Source: Weissella thailandensis (GTDB taxonomy: Bacteria; Bacillota; Bacilli; Lactobacillales; Lactobacillaceae). Taken from it: a stretch of DNA of 64,000 nucleotides. The notes under the pieces are model-generated. The model had not been told where the DNA came from. It saw only the letters and a program-made list of their open reading frames with translations, and ran no database searches. The DNA lies in NCBI RefSeq assembly GCF_005405465.1, contig NZ_BJEC01000008.1, positions 1 through 64,000 of the forward strand. Reading direction: 5' to 3'. Numbering within the stretch: position 1 is the stretch's first letter; each line of letters starts with the position of its first letter. Made by a program: the position numbers and the translations under genes. This document shows positions 18,733 to 27,380 of the stretch, piece by piece.

Positions 18733-20178
18733 TTAAATGTCGATATCATCGATATTAACACCAATGGCTTCAGCCACACGCTTACCATAATCCATATCAG
18801 CACGTGCCATTTGTTGTACCATTAATTGCTTGTTTTCAAGACTATCAATCGTACCCAGATTACTCTTAAATGTCTCAACTAGACGTTGTTTCTCATCTTC
18901 AGACATGATGTTATACAAACGACCAGCTGCAGAATAGTAGTCGGTATCATAAGGTTCATATGCACCAGTCATACCCTTGAACATATCACCTGTAATTGAT
19001 GCATGCGGATCTTCAACCGGACCACCTTGACTATTTGGTTCATAGTTAACACTACCATCTTGATTTTGTGCCATATAGCCATCACGTGCATAATTATGAA
19101 CTTCATTGCGTGGGCGATTAACCTTTAATTGCTCATAATTAGCACCCAAACGATAACGTGCTGCATCCTTATATGAGAACAAACGTCCTTGCAATAGCTT
19201 ATCCATTGAAGGTTCGATACCTGGTACTAAGTTAGCAGGTGAAAAGGCAATTTCTTCGACATCTTCAAAGTAGTTGTCAGGATTGGCATTTAATGTCATG
19301 ACCCCAACTTCATGAAGTGGATAATCTTTGTGTGAAACGGTCTTTGTCACATCAAAAATATCATATTTGTAATCAAGACCTTCCTGATAAGGAATAATCT
19401 GTACTGAAAGAGTCCATGAAGGATAGTCACCATCTTCAATTGCGTTAAACAATTCGTTTTGTAAATAGTCTGTATCTTCACTAGCCAACTTTGCAGCTAG
19501 TTCGTTAGACATGTTCGATACACCTTGGTTACTGATAAAGTGATACTTTACCCAGAATTGCTCACCATCAGCATTGACCCACTTATATGTGTGACTACCG
19601 TATCCGTTCATCGTACGCAAACTCGTTGGATTACCACGATCTCCCATTAGATATGTCACTTGGTGAATTGATTCTGGTGAATGAGCCCAGAAATCAAACT
19701 GCATGTTTGCATCACGTTTGTGAGTACGTGGATCACGCTTTTGTGAGTGAATAAAGTCTGGAAACTTTAGAGGATCATTGATAAAGAATACTGGTGTGTT
19801 ATTACCGACAATATCGTAGTTACCTTCTTCTGTATAAAACTTAACAGAAAATCCATGAACATCACGGATTGTGTCTGGATAACCTGACTCACCAGCCACT
19901 GATGAAATACGCATTGCAAGTGGTGTTTCTTTATTCTCCCCATTGAACAAATCAGCCTTAGTATACTGACTCATATCGTGAGTCAACTTAAATACACCCT
20001 TAGCACCTGTTCCCTTTGCGTGAACAACACGCTCCGGAATACGCTCGCGATCAAAATGCGCCAACTTTTCTAACAATTGGTAATCTTGCATCAAGACAGG
20101 ACCACGCTCACCAGCGGTTAAACTGTGCTGATTATTAGCCCATGGTTGTCCTGATTGTGTTGTTAACTTGTCTGCCAT
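18733..20178 (-). CDS. katA: Haem catalase (clade 3, KatA type)
   Basis: This enzyme converts hydrogen peroxide to water and oxygen using haem b. The 481-residue length fits small-subunit catalases. The catalytic His is in RIPERVVHAKGTGA (about residue 53), the Asn in NNTPVFF, and the haem-ligand Tyr in RLFSYKDAARYRLG. The start has a GGGGGAATATA site. Lactic acid bacteria generally make no haem, so activity probably needs haem from the medium. No haem uptake or synthesis gene is adjacent. It appears intact and monocistronic. Confidence 0.97.
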   Translation of the reverse strand: MADKLTTQSGQPWANNQHSLTAGERGPVLMQDYQLLEKLAHFDRERIPERVVHAKGTGAKGVFKLTHDMSQYTKADLFNGENKETPLAMRISSVAGESGYPDTIRDVHGFSVKFYTEEGNYDIVGNNTPVFFINDPLKFPDFIHSQKRDPRTHKRDANMQFDFWAHSPESIHQVTYLMGDRGNPTSLRTMNGYGSHTYKWVNADGEQFWVKYHFISNQGVSNMSNELAAKLASEDTDYLQNELFNAIEDGDYPSWTLSVQIIPYQEGLDYKYDIFDVTKTVSHKDYPLHEVGVMTLNANPDNYFEDVEEIAFSPANLVPGIEPSMDKLLQGRLFSYKDAARYRLGANYEQLKVNRPRNEVHNYARDGYMAQNQDGSVNYEPNSQGGPVEDPHASITGDMFKGMTGAYEPYDTDYYSAAGRLYNIMSEDEKQRLVETFKSNLGTIDSLENKQLMVQQMARADMDYGKRVAEAIGVNIDDIDI

Positions 20179-20380
20179 TATATTCCCCCGTTCATAATCT
20201 GTCTGTTAATTAAAATGTAGACTTCATAAATCTATACAATTAATTATACTGTCAATCGTTTATTATGCAAATACACTAATTTGTTATGTTAATGTGATTA
20301 ATATAACAAGCAAACTTATTATATATAAGCAAAAGGCTTCATATCAGCGCATGACAATCATCATCATTTTTATTAAAAAT

Positions 20381-20422
20381 AGAGCCGGGTAGAAACATCA
20401 AATAATGTTTCTACCCGGCTCT
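20381..20422. terminator. Terminator of the YhgE/Pip gene
   Basis: A perfect 18-base stem (20381-20398 with 20405-20422; starts AGAGCCGGGTAGAAACAT) with a 6-base loop. On the minus strand ATTTTTAAT follows. It lies 29 bases past the stop. Confidence 0.9.
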
Positions 20423-20451
20423 ACAATTAAACCGAAATCTATTTATCTAAA

Positions 20452-22971
20452 TTATTCTGATTGCATGTCGTTAAGTATACGAAAATTGTGCAGATGAACA
20501 ACGAAGTAAATGAACATTGCCAAAAGCGAAACAATGCCGACACTCACTAATACGATTACCTCTGTTGATATCGAACCACCAATCATAATTGTCTCACGCA
20601 AACCATTAACTGAGTACGTCATTGGTACGAGTGGATGTAACCATTCGTAGAACTTATTTGATAGCTCAATTGGGTAAGTTCCTGCTGCAACACTTAGTTG
20701 CAAAACTAACAATACCATTGAAACAAAGGCACCGGCTTTACCGAACCACATATAAATTGCTGTCACTAACGCTGCATCGACATAACTCGTCAACAGCATG
20801 ATTAACATCGTTTGTCCTGGGTTTACCGGATCCATTCCTAAGATCCAATCACTCAGTGCATAAAGCGTCACTGCAGCCATGGTTGCAATACCAAATAGAA
20901 TTAACATCTTTGAACCGAACCATGCGCCCAACGATGAAACTTTTCCTCGTGGTGACACCATATCAAGCATCAGATTAAGTGCCATCATACCAACAAACAT
21001 TCCCACAGAGAACATATATGGAACCATACCAGTTCCATTATTAGGTACCTGATCCTTCTCTGTATGCGATACCGTCGCTGGTGAAGCCATTTGTTTGAAT
21101 GTATCCTTAGTACCCTTCAATTGATCGGCTTGTTTACCTGCTTTGCCTAACTGATCAGCAAGGGTCGTATTACCCTTATTCATCTCAGTCAATGCAGGAC
21201 CCATTTGTTTAGCTGCGTCTGCCAATTGTCCCGATCCATCACTAATTTGGCCGGCACCACTAGATAGTTGACTGGCACCACTATTCAACTGACCGCTCAT
21301 GCCAGATAGTGTTTGCAAACCATTGTCTAATGTTTGCGCACCGTTAGCCAATTGACCAACGCCACCACTCAATTGTTGCGCACCTGACTGTAGGGTTGCG
21401 ACACCGTCATTTAATGTAGCTGACTTGCCTTGCAATGTCTGAAGACCATCACTTAATGTTTGCGCGCCACCTGATAATTGGCCAACTGCTTTTTGTACAT
21501 CAGGTACTTTATCATTAAGCTGTTGTGATCCAGATGCTAGTTGATCAACCGCATCTGGCAACTCTGCCATTTTGGTTAATTGATTATTTACTTGATGCAA
21601 ATCTGTATTCTTAGCTGATTGGGCTAACTCAGTCAACGTTGCTTGATGTTTCTGGGCAACCTCTTCCAACTGCGTCACATTTGACTGCAATGACTTTGCA
21701 TGTTCAGTCATTGTGGCTAATACTTGCGCAGTTTGTGTATCACTTTGTTTACTTACTAATGATTTAACAAATTTTGCTTTTTGTTCATCAGAAATATCAA
21801 TGTCTGCCTCTTGCATAGCTGCATTCACATTATTCGTTAACGTATCTTGATCGGCTGCGTTAGCCTTTGCCAAATCCTTTAAATCTGATTGTAAGGTATC
21901 AAACTGACTATTAATTGTTTGATCATCAGGCAATGCTGATTTTGTATCATCAACAACACTCGATATTGCCGAGACCTGTTTTTGAACTTTGGCTAAGTTA
22001 CCTTTAACATCATTATCAACCATTTCCTGATTTAACTGTGACAACCCGTCATTCAGCTTATTCACACCATTAGCAAAGGTTGGTATTTGTTGATCCAACT
22101 GGTTCAATCCCGTTGAAAGTGTCTGACTACCATCAGCTGCTGTGCCGACAGCTGCTGTATATTGTTGTGTTCCTTGACTTAACTGGTCAATACCACTAAT
22201 CAACGTTGGTGCTTGTTGGTTCATCTGATTCAATCCATTAGCTAATTGTGAACTACCATCACTAGCCGTACCAACCGCAGACGTGTATTGACCTACACCT
22301 TGCGTTAAAGTTTTCGCGCCATCTTCAAATGTTAATGAACTACTTGCTAGTTTTTCAAGATTAGTCGTGACTTGATCACTACCAGATTTTAAGGTATTTG
22401 CCCCGTCTGCTAACTTCTTGTTGGCTTTACCAGCTTTGGTCATGCCATCACCAGCTTGCTTCATTTCTTTAAAAATGGTCTTGGTGTATATCTTCGTGAC
22501 TTTGTCAGAAATCTGATTACCAATTTTTTGAGCACCTGTTTCAGATAATTTACCGGCAATAAAACTATGTCCTGAACTTGTTTCATATTGCAGTTTCATC
22601 TGTTTTGGTGTTTTGTCCAATAAAGTTGTTGCATGCGCTGAAAAATTCTTTGGAATCGTAATAACAGTATAGTATTTACCACTATCTAAACCTTTTTCAG
22701 CAGCTTTTTCTGATGGGAATTTAAAATTCATTGCATCAGATTTTTCTAATTCATTTTTTAAATCATGTCCAACTTTTAGCTTTTTACCTTGATAAGTAAC
22801 TGCCTGATCCTTGTTAACAACCGCTACCGGCAATTTACTCACTTCACCATACGGATTCCACAGTGATCCTAAAAAGGTAACCGCATATATAGATGGCACA
22901 AAAAACAATACAAAAATGACTAACATATAAAACTTGTGCTTTTTTAGCCACTGCCATTCAGATTTTAGCAT
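20452..22971 (-). CDS. YhgE/Pip-family membrane protein
   Basis: An 839-residue protein with the family layout. One N-terminal membrane segment (about residues 13-35) is followed by a long extracytoplasmic region (36 to about 640). Five or six membrane segments come at the C-terminus. The extracytoplasmic part carries many imperfect repeats of the type LxxGxxQLxxGL (for example GSSQLANGLNQMN and GAQTLSDGLQTLQG), predicted to form long helices. Relatives include phage infection protein Pip of Lactococcus and components of LXG-toxin secretion systems. It is divergent from its probable TetR regulator, with two matching operator-like palindromes between them. Confidence 0.9.
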   Translation of the reverse strand: MLKSEWQWLKKHKFYMLVIFVLFFVPSIYAVTFLGSLWNPYGEVSKLPVAVVNKDQAVTYQGKKLKVGHDLKNELEKSDAMNFKFPSEKAAEKGLDSGKYYTVITIPKNFSAHATTLLDKTPKQMKLQYETSSGHSFIAGKLSETGAQKIGNQISDKVTKIYTKTIFKEMKQAGDGMTKAGKANKKLADGANTLKSGSDQVTTNLEKLASSSLTFEDGAKTLTQGVGQYTSAVGTASDGSSQLANGLNQMNQQAPTLISGIDQLSQGTQQYTAAVGTAADGSQTLSTGLNQLDQQIPTFANGVNKLNDGLSQLNQEMVDNDVKGNLAKVQKQVSAISSVVDDTKSALPDDQTINSQFDTLQSDLKDLAKANAADQDTLTNNVNAAMQEADIDISDEQKAKFVKSLVSKQSDTQTAQVLATMTEHAKSLQSNVTQLEEVAQKHQATLTELAQSAKNTDLHQVNNQLTKMAELPDAVDQLASGSQQLNDKVPDVQKAVGQLSGGAQTLSDGLQTLQGKSATLNDGVATLQSGAQQLSGGVGQLANGAQTLDNGLQTLSGMSGQLNSGASQLSSGAGQISDGSGQLADAAKQMGPALTEMNKGNTTLADQLGKAGKQADQLKGTKDTFKQMASPATVSHTEKDQVPNNGTGMVPYMFSVGMFVGMMALNLMLDMVSPRGKVSSLGAWFGSKMLILFGIATMAAVTLYALSDWILGMDPVNPGQTMLIMLLTSYVDAALVTAIYMWFGKAGAFVSMVLLVLQLSVAAGTYPIELSNKFYEWLHPLVPMTYSVNGLRETIMIGGSISTEVIVLVSVGIVSLLAMFIYFVVHLHNFRILNDMQSE

Positions 22972-22997
22972 TGCATACCCTCCTTCTTAGTAAAATA

Positions 22998-23014
22998 TTG
23001 AACAACTTGTTGAA
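22998..23014. promoter_or_regulatory. TetR operator-like palindrome 1
   Basis: TTGAACA, 3-base centre, TGTTGAA, embedded in a 29-base near-palindrome (22992-23020). It shares the pattern TTnAACA-N3-TGTTnAA with the second site 74 bases away. It is just upstream of the YhgE/Pip start. Confidence 0.6.
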
Positions 23015-23071
23015 TATTTTATCTACCTGCATTATATTAATGCTAATAGGGAGTTAGTACAATAGACAATT

Positions 23072-23088
23072 TTTAACACGTTGTTCAA
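23072..23088. promoter_or_regulatory. TetR operator-like palindrome 2
   Basis: TTTAACA, 3-base centre, TGTTCAA. It has the same half-site pattern and spacing as the site at 22998. It is 17 bases upstream of the TetR start, fitting autoregulation. Confidence 0.55.
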
Positions 23089-23105
23089 TAAATGGAGTAG
23101 AAATT

Positions 23106-23708
23106 ATGAGACAAGCAGAACGTAACGCAAGAACGCAAAAAAATATCAAACGATCTTTTATTCAGCTGATTGAAACGAAAGGTTTTACAAACATTACCGT
23201 ATCTGACATCACGCGGGATGCCAAAGTAAGTCGTGGCACATTTTATGTACATTATACGGATAAATATGAATTATTGTCTAAAATTGAAGACGAGTTGATT
23301 ATGAATATTACAGCTGCCTTGAAAGATAATCTCAAGGAACCGTTAAGTAATGATTCAACTACTGATAGGTCAGGGGCAACCTATCGTGTGTTTAATCAGG
23401 CACTGGAATATGTAGATGGCGAACGGGCAGCCATGCATGCTTTATTTTCAACTAATGGTGATCCACAATTTTTCTCACAAATAAAAGATGTGGTAGATAA
23501 TCTTTTTACTATGCAACTTCAGAAAAACGAGGGCCATTTTTCTACTGCAATACCCATTGATTATACAAAAGAAATTGCCATTAATAGCATTCTCAATATC
23601 GTCCGTCATTGGATCGATAAAGAGAATCCAGAATCACCTGAAGAACTCGCTGAAATTTTGATGCGGAGTCGTTTTATGGCACCGCATGACTTAATTGCCT
23701 TTGACTAG
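23106..23708 (+). CDS. TetR/AcrR-family regulator of the YhgE/Pip gene
   Basis: A 200-residue TetR repressor. The helix-turn-helix spans FTNITVSDITRDAK / VSRGTFYVHYTDK at about residues 28-54. The C-terminal domain resembles the TetR_C group found beside membrane exporters. The ATG has a GGAGTAG site. Divergent transcription from the YhgE/Pip gene and two shared palindromes in between suggest that it represses both genes; this is inference from layout. Confidence 0.88.
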   Translation: MRQAERNARTQKNIKRSFIQLIETKGFTNITVSDITRDAKVSRGTFYVHYTDKYELLSKIEDELIMNITAALKDNLKEPLSNDSTTDRSGATYRVFNQALEYVDGERAAMHALFSTNGDPQFFSQIKDVVDNLFTMQLQKNEGHFSTAIPIDYTKEIAINSILNIVRHWIDKENPESPEELAEILMRSRFMAPHDLIAFD

Positions 23709-23720
23709 ATAACAACCGAC

Positions 23721-23775
23721 GTGAACAGAATAATACAAATGTAACTTTAGGTTATGACTGTATTGCTCTGTTCAC
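23721..23775 (+). terminator. Terminator of TetR gene
   Basis: GTGAACAG (23721-23728) pairs with CTGTTCAC (23768-23775), and AATAC/GTATT pair inside a large loop. TTTTTATTT follows. The rest of this 327-base gap is AT-rich and holds the promoter candidate listed next. Confidence 0.75.
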
Positions 23776-23964
23776 TTTTTATTTCTATTACTATTAACTA
23801 ATATGTATGTAAACTAGACTTAAGTCCGTTCAAAAAGTATTTAAAATAATTCTTAAAATCTTCAAATTTAATTTTGTAATTTTTTTGTAACCTTGAAACC
23901 CCATTGTCACGGTTTCTATCAAAAGAAGCGCTTTAACAAAGTAATGATTTTCCATTTTTCGTAA

Positions 23965-23993
23965 TTAGCATTTGTGAAAAAATATCTTACAAT
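23965..23993 (+). promoter_or_regulatory. Candidate promoter of the metallopeptidase gene
   Basis: TTAGCA, 17 bases, TACAAT, ending about 42 bases before the start codon. About 40 bases upstream (near 23922-23935) is GAAGCGCTTTAAC, which partly resembles a CcpA cre site. Both are motif guesses without experimental support. Confidence 0.35.
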
Positions 23994-24035
23994 AAATCAC
24001 ATCAACTTATAACGATATATAAAGGGCGGTTTTCT

Positions 24036-25529
24036 ATGCGACTAATTGGCAAAAAAATATTCATCTATCCGGGAATTATATTGAGTCTACTATCAGGCGG
24101 TATCGCTCTTAATTCGGGACTAGCCTTTTTTAATGCACAATCGGTCCAAGCAGACACTACTTCGCAACAATTAGTAGACTTACTTGATCCTACTGGTGCG
24201 GCGAATACGCACCTATTAGCATCAAATTTCTATTTGAAAAACTACCAATCAAACCAATATTTGAGTGATCAATCAGGTTCACCAGCCATTACAGATAAAC
24301 CCGCATCAGGATCACAATCACTATGGACTGGAAACTATATGACTTCCGGCCATTATCAACTAACCAATGAAAATAGTCAAAAACTATTAACTAGCGGCGC
24401 TGGCAATGCCATCAACTTTTCAGATACAAGTACTGACAAATCAATTACCAATAACCAATGGGAATTACAATCTGTTCCTGCCAGCAACGTTGCTGGTAAG
24501 AAAAATATTTATCTAATTAAAAATAAAGATACTGGCCAATATTTAGCACAAGACAATGACAAAACTCATGTCGTTTCATCAACTAGTCATGGTAAGTCAG
24601 CTTATTGGGAATTAGATCCACAAACAATGGACAAAGTATCTCAAGTATTTACGACCGACGGCTTCAAATCGTTGACTTCAGATGAACAAACTGGTCTGTT
24701 CAACTATACGTCTGCAGCAAGTTCTCGTTCAGCTCATATGCGTGGCGTTCTGAAGGGTGTCGCAACCGATGAATTTTTCAATGAATCAGTTAGTGATCAA
24801 GCTGCCGCATTACGGAAAGTGCTAGATAATGGCGGTTCCCCACAAGTTAATCGTGGTGTAAATGCTGAATCAACCGGCTATGAAACAACCTATAAACTAT
24901 CTAAATCAACCGCCACAACTTATTCTGAATACTCTAAAGATGGAAACGTAAAAGGTTATCGAACAGCCGTTACTTTAAACAACTCGATAACAGAACAGCC
25001 ACAACAGGTAATCAATGTTTATACAACCGAGGCTAGTCAAGCCAAAGAAATCGCCAAAGCTTATGCAGTGATTCCATATAAATTTAGACAATATATCACT
25101 AATGTGTTCCAAACTAATAATGATGGTAACACTTTTAATACAGGTAAAGATATGATGGCAATTCGTATGAATTTCCTACCTAAAAATGGTCAGATTGCCA
25201 TGACTGGTGCCCATGAGCTCGGACATAGTTTGACATTCAATGACCCTAATTCTGACGATTATTCACATACACAGGAATGGACTGACGCAGTCAAAGCCGA
25301 TGCTGCTGCTGTTTCTGACTATGGATCTTCTAATGAAGATGAAGGATTTGCAGAATTCACCCAACTAGTTATCTCAAGTTTGGGTAATTCACATGACATG
25401 CAAGCTATCCAAACAATGTATCCTCATCGTTGGGCAGCTTTCGAAAAGTACTTTAATAGTTTGAACGGGGATAATGCTTTAGAAAAACTCTATTCTCCTG
25501 TTTCAACGCCATTTAACGAAACAAATTGA
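24036..25529 (+). CDS. Secreted ricin-like plus lethal-factor-like zinc metallopeptidase
   Basis: A 497-residue secreted protein. A signal peptide (basic start, hydrophobic core at residues 9-34) probably ends at SVQA-DT near residue 39. Residues about 63-195 look like a beta-trefoil ricin-type lectin module, with repeats NFYLKNYQSNQYLSD, GHYQLTNENSQKLL and NIYLIKNKDTGQYLA. The C-terminal half is a metallopeptidase: HELGH at 393-397 and a downstream EGFAE at 436-440. This matches the HExxH plus ExFAE layout of anthrax lethal factor and Pro-Pro endopeptidases. No cell-wall anchor is seen. It is monocistronic. The substrate is unknown; glycan-rich surface proteins are a guess. Confidence 0.85.
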   Translation: MRLIGKKIFIYPGIILSLLSGGIALNSGLAFFNAQSVQADTTSQQLVDLLDPTGAANTHLLASNFYLKNYQSNQYLSDQSGSPAITDKPASGSQSLWTGNYMTSGHYQLTNENSQKLLTSGAGNAINFSDTSTDKSITNNQWELQSVPASNVAGKKNIYLIKNKDTGQYLAQDNDKTHVVSSTSHGKSAYWELDPQTMDKVSQVFTTDGFKSLTSDEQTGLFNYTSAASSRSAHMRGVLKGVATDEFFNESVSDQAAALRKVLDNGGSPQVNRGVNAESTGYETTYKLSKSTATTYSEYSKDGNVKGYRTAVTLNNSITEQPQQVINVYTTEASQAKEIAKAYAVIPYKFRQYITNVFQTNNDGNTFNTGKDMMAIRMNFLPKNGQIAMTGAHELGHSLTFNDPNSDDYSHTQEWTDAVKADAAAVSDYGSSNEDEGFAEFTQLVISSLGNSHDMQAIQTMYPHRWAAFEKYFNSLNGDNALEKLYSPVSTPFNETN

Positions 25530-25570
25530 AAGGCTGAAAGATAAACAGCTTCATTTCAGGATATATATAA

Positions 25571-25603
25571 AGAGGTTGGGACCAAACAACGGTCCCAACC
25601 TCT
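25571..25603. terminator. Bidirectional terminator, metallopeptidase/tatD
   Basis: A perfect 13-base stem AGAGGTTGGGACC (25571-25583) with 25591-25603 and a 7-base loop. TCTTTGTG follows on plus; TTTATATAT follows on minus. It serves the convergent genes. The plus-side tail TGCTAAAAATGCATTAAT is the shared family tail. Confidence 0.88.
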
Positions 25604-25623
25604 TTGTGCTAAAAATGCATTAA

Positions 25624-26340
25624 TTATAACGATGCCAAGAAATGTTGCCAATTACCTTCAAGTTGTGCTACCAACTGCGACAGAGAGATTGATTGGATAT
25701 CAGCTACCTTTTGATAGACTTGCTTTAACAATCCGGCATACTCACTAGTAGTTACTTCTCTTTTTAGGACCCACCGAAAACTCTCTAGACCATCCGATTC
25801 AATAAACATCTGCGACAAGGGTACCTTCTGGGCAAAAGTCTGGACGACCTCATCGGTTAAGACATCTGGTCCAATCGAAAAATAACTGTTTGGTCGCGCC
25901 AGGTACGCCGATTGTAATTCAGCAGACGAATACCAATGTATAAGTACTGTTAAATCAGGTAATTCATTGATAATATGCAAAATTTCAGGCTCGCAACCTT
26001 TGGTATGCAAGATCACTGGTCGCTGGCTATCATTCGCAACATGCAATTGTTGCAAAAAAACAGGCCTTTGGACTGACAACGGCACATCAGTCCATTCCGT
26101 ATCTAAACCAATTTCGCCGATAATTGCTACCTGCGATAATAGCTGCTCATCGATTTTCTGTCGTTTTGACTCCCATGGATGAACACCATAACTTAATAAC
26201 TGCTGATGCCCCGCATATTGTTCATTAAAACAATATTCTGCCGTTGTCGTTGCATTTAAAATAGAAGCAACCTGAGTACGTTGCTGTTCCTTGATAAAGT
26301 CGGCATCCCCATCACTATGACTGTGCATGTCAATTAACAT
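25624..26340 (-). CDS. TatD-family metal-dependent hydrolase
   Basis: A 238-residue TIM-barrel amidohydrolase of the TatD type (metal-dependent DNase/phosphoesterase family). Metal ligands visible in order: HSH in MHSHSDG (residues 5-7), Glu in EIGLDTEW, His in VILHTKG, His in LIHWYSS and Asp in ESDGLESF. The ATG at 26340 is chosen because GGAGGAAATT lies just upstream; an upstream in-frame extension to 26397 has no site and crosses a hairpin. It follows the CBS gene with an intervening terminator-like hairpin. Confidence 0.88.
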   Translation of the reverse strand: MLIDMHSHSDGDADFIKEQQRTQVASILNATTTAEYCFNEQYAGHQQLLSYGVHPWESKRQKIDEQLLSQVAIIGEIGLDTEWTDVPLSVQRPVFLQQLHVANDSQRPVILHTKGCEPEILHIINELPDLTVLIHWYSSAELQSAYLARPNSYFSIGPDVLTDEVVQTFAQKVPLSQMFIESDGLESFRWVLKREVTTSEYAGLLKQVYQKVADIQSISLSQLVAQLEGNWQHFLASL

Positions 26341-26353
26341 AATTTCCTCCATA

Positions 26354-26384
26354 CAAAAAAACTGGAACATTTCTTTTGTCCCAG
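26354..26384 (-). terminator. Terminator/attenuator between the CBS gene and tatD
   Basis: On the minus strand CTGGGACA (26384-26377) pairs with TGTTCCAG (26369-26362) and is followed by seven T. The T run ends 4 bases before the tatD GGAGG ribosome site. The two genes are thus separated by a terminator that shares space with the tatD leader. Confidence 0.75.
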
Positions 26385-26400
26385 CCCAATCGCACAACCA

Positions 26401-27045
26401 TCACATATATGATGACTGTGATAAATCTTCCAACGACTCCAAATGGTAGCCTTTTCTAGATAAAATTTTGATAATTTTTGATAATGAGCCTTCGCTAACA
26501 GTATCGGGAAGTGTAAACAAGAGTCGCGTTGTCCGCGGATTTTTATCTGGATCTAACGTCATCGTTGACGAAATGGTCGTATATCGCGAAATGATATGGA
26601 CAGCTTTTTCTAAACTACCCCGCTCACCATCAGATACCACCGTCAAGCTGTATCGGCCCTTATTAGTTGCCCAAGAGTCCGCTAATAATCGCATCATACG
26701 ACTATGTGTTAAGATTCCCATAAAGTGATTATCTTTATCCAATACCGAAACAAATGGTAAATCCTTTAGTGTAAAGAATGCTTCATAAAAAGTTGCTTCA
26801 ACACGTACAAACTTCGTCATATTCCGCATATAACTTGTCACTGGCACATCTAAATCGCCACCTTCAATTATATGGTGATATATATGCAGCTTATAAATGG
26901 CCCCTCGAAACAATTGTCCACTTTCGTCCAAAATAGGAATAGCCCGAAAGTTGGAATGATCAAAGATATCTAATGCATCTTTAAGTGTTGCATTTTCACT
27001 GAGCGTTGTTAACACGTCTCGAGATTTCACCAGTGTCGTAAGCAT
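26401..27045 (-). CDS. CBS-pair protein with C-terminal ACT-like domain
   Basis: A 214-residue cytosolic protein. Two CBS motifs cover about residues 1-130 (ATLKDALDIFDHSNFRAIPI and the second ending VLDKDNHFMGILTHSRMM). A C-terminal ACT-like region follows (YSLTVVSDGERGSLEKAVHI). This layout resembles CbpA of Listeria, a cyclic-di-AMP-binding protein; ligand binding here is inference. It lies upstream of tatD on the same strand. It looks intact. Confidence 0.8.
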   Translation of the reverse strand: MLTTLVKSRDVLTTLSENATLKDALDIFDHSNFRAIPILDESGQLFRGAIYKLHIYHHIIEGGDLDVPVTSYMRNMTKFVRVEATFYEAFFTLKDLPFVSVLDKDNHFMGILTHSRMMRLLADSWATNKGRYSLTVVSDGERGSLEKAVHIISRYTTISSTMTLDPDKNPRTTRLLFTLPDTVSEGSLSKIIKILSRKGYHLESLEDLSQSSYM

Positions 27046-27300
27046 TTAGACAACTCCTATCCTTAGTTTCTAATCTAATTATAATACCACGAAACCTTTA
27101 CTACTGCACTATTTTCTGACAATCGTAACCTAAAATTCACATTAAATGAGAAAATTAGGGACTTTGTTATTGTCGCAGATGACCTTTAAAGCAGACTATA
27201 AACCGTAATTACCACTTAAAAAAATTTCGTAACAAGGCGCACCAGACAATAACTTTTTGAATATATCCAACTATATTAATTTTATGATGAATAGGTGTAA

Positions 27301-27349
27301 GATAGTTTTATGGTTATGAACTATCACTTTATCATCAACTTGATTGATG
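27301..27349. promoter_or_regulatory. Two inverted repeats upstream of the AEC transporter
   Basis: GATAGTT (27301-27307) is repeated inverted as AACTATC (27319-27325), and CATCAA (27333-27338) as TTGATG (27344-27349). They occupy the 80 bases before the transporter start and could be regulator sites. The rest of this 335-base gap (27046-27300) is AT-rich with no gene; it holds a TATAAT-like element near 27076 for the CBS gene. Confidence 0.4.
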
Positions 27350-27380
27350 TAAAAAATAATTATTAAGGAGCTAAACCTAT

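Noticed and set aside
23922-23935. CcpA cre site upstream of the metallopeptidase
   Set aside because: Only the GCGCTTT core fits; several conserved cre positions differ, so it is mentioned but not called.
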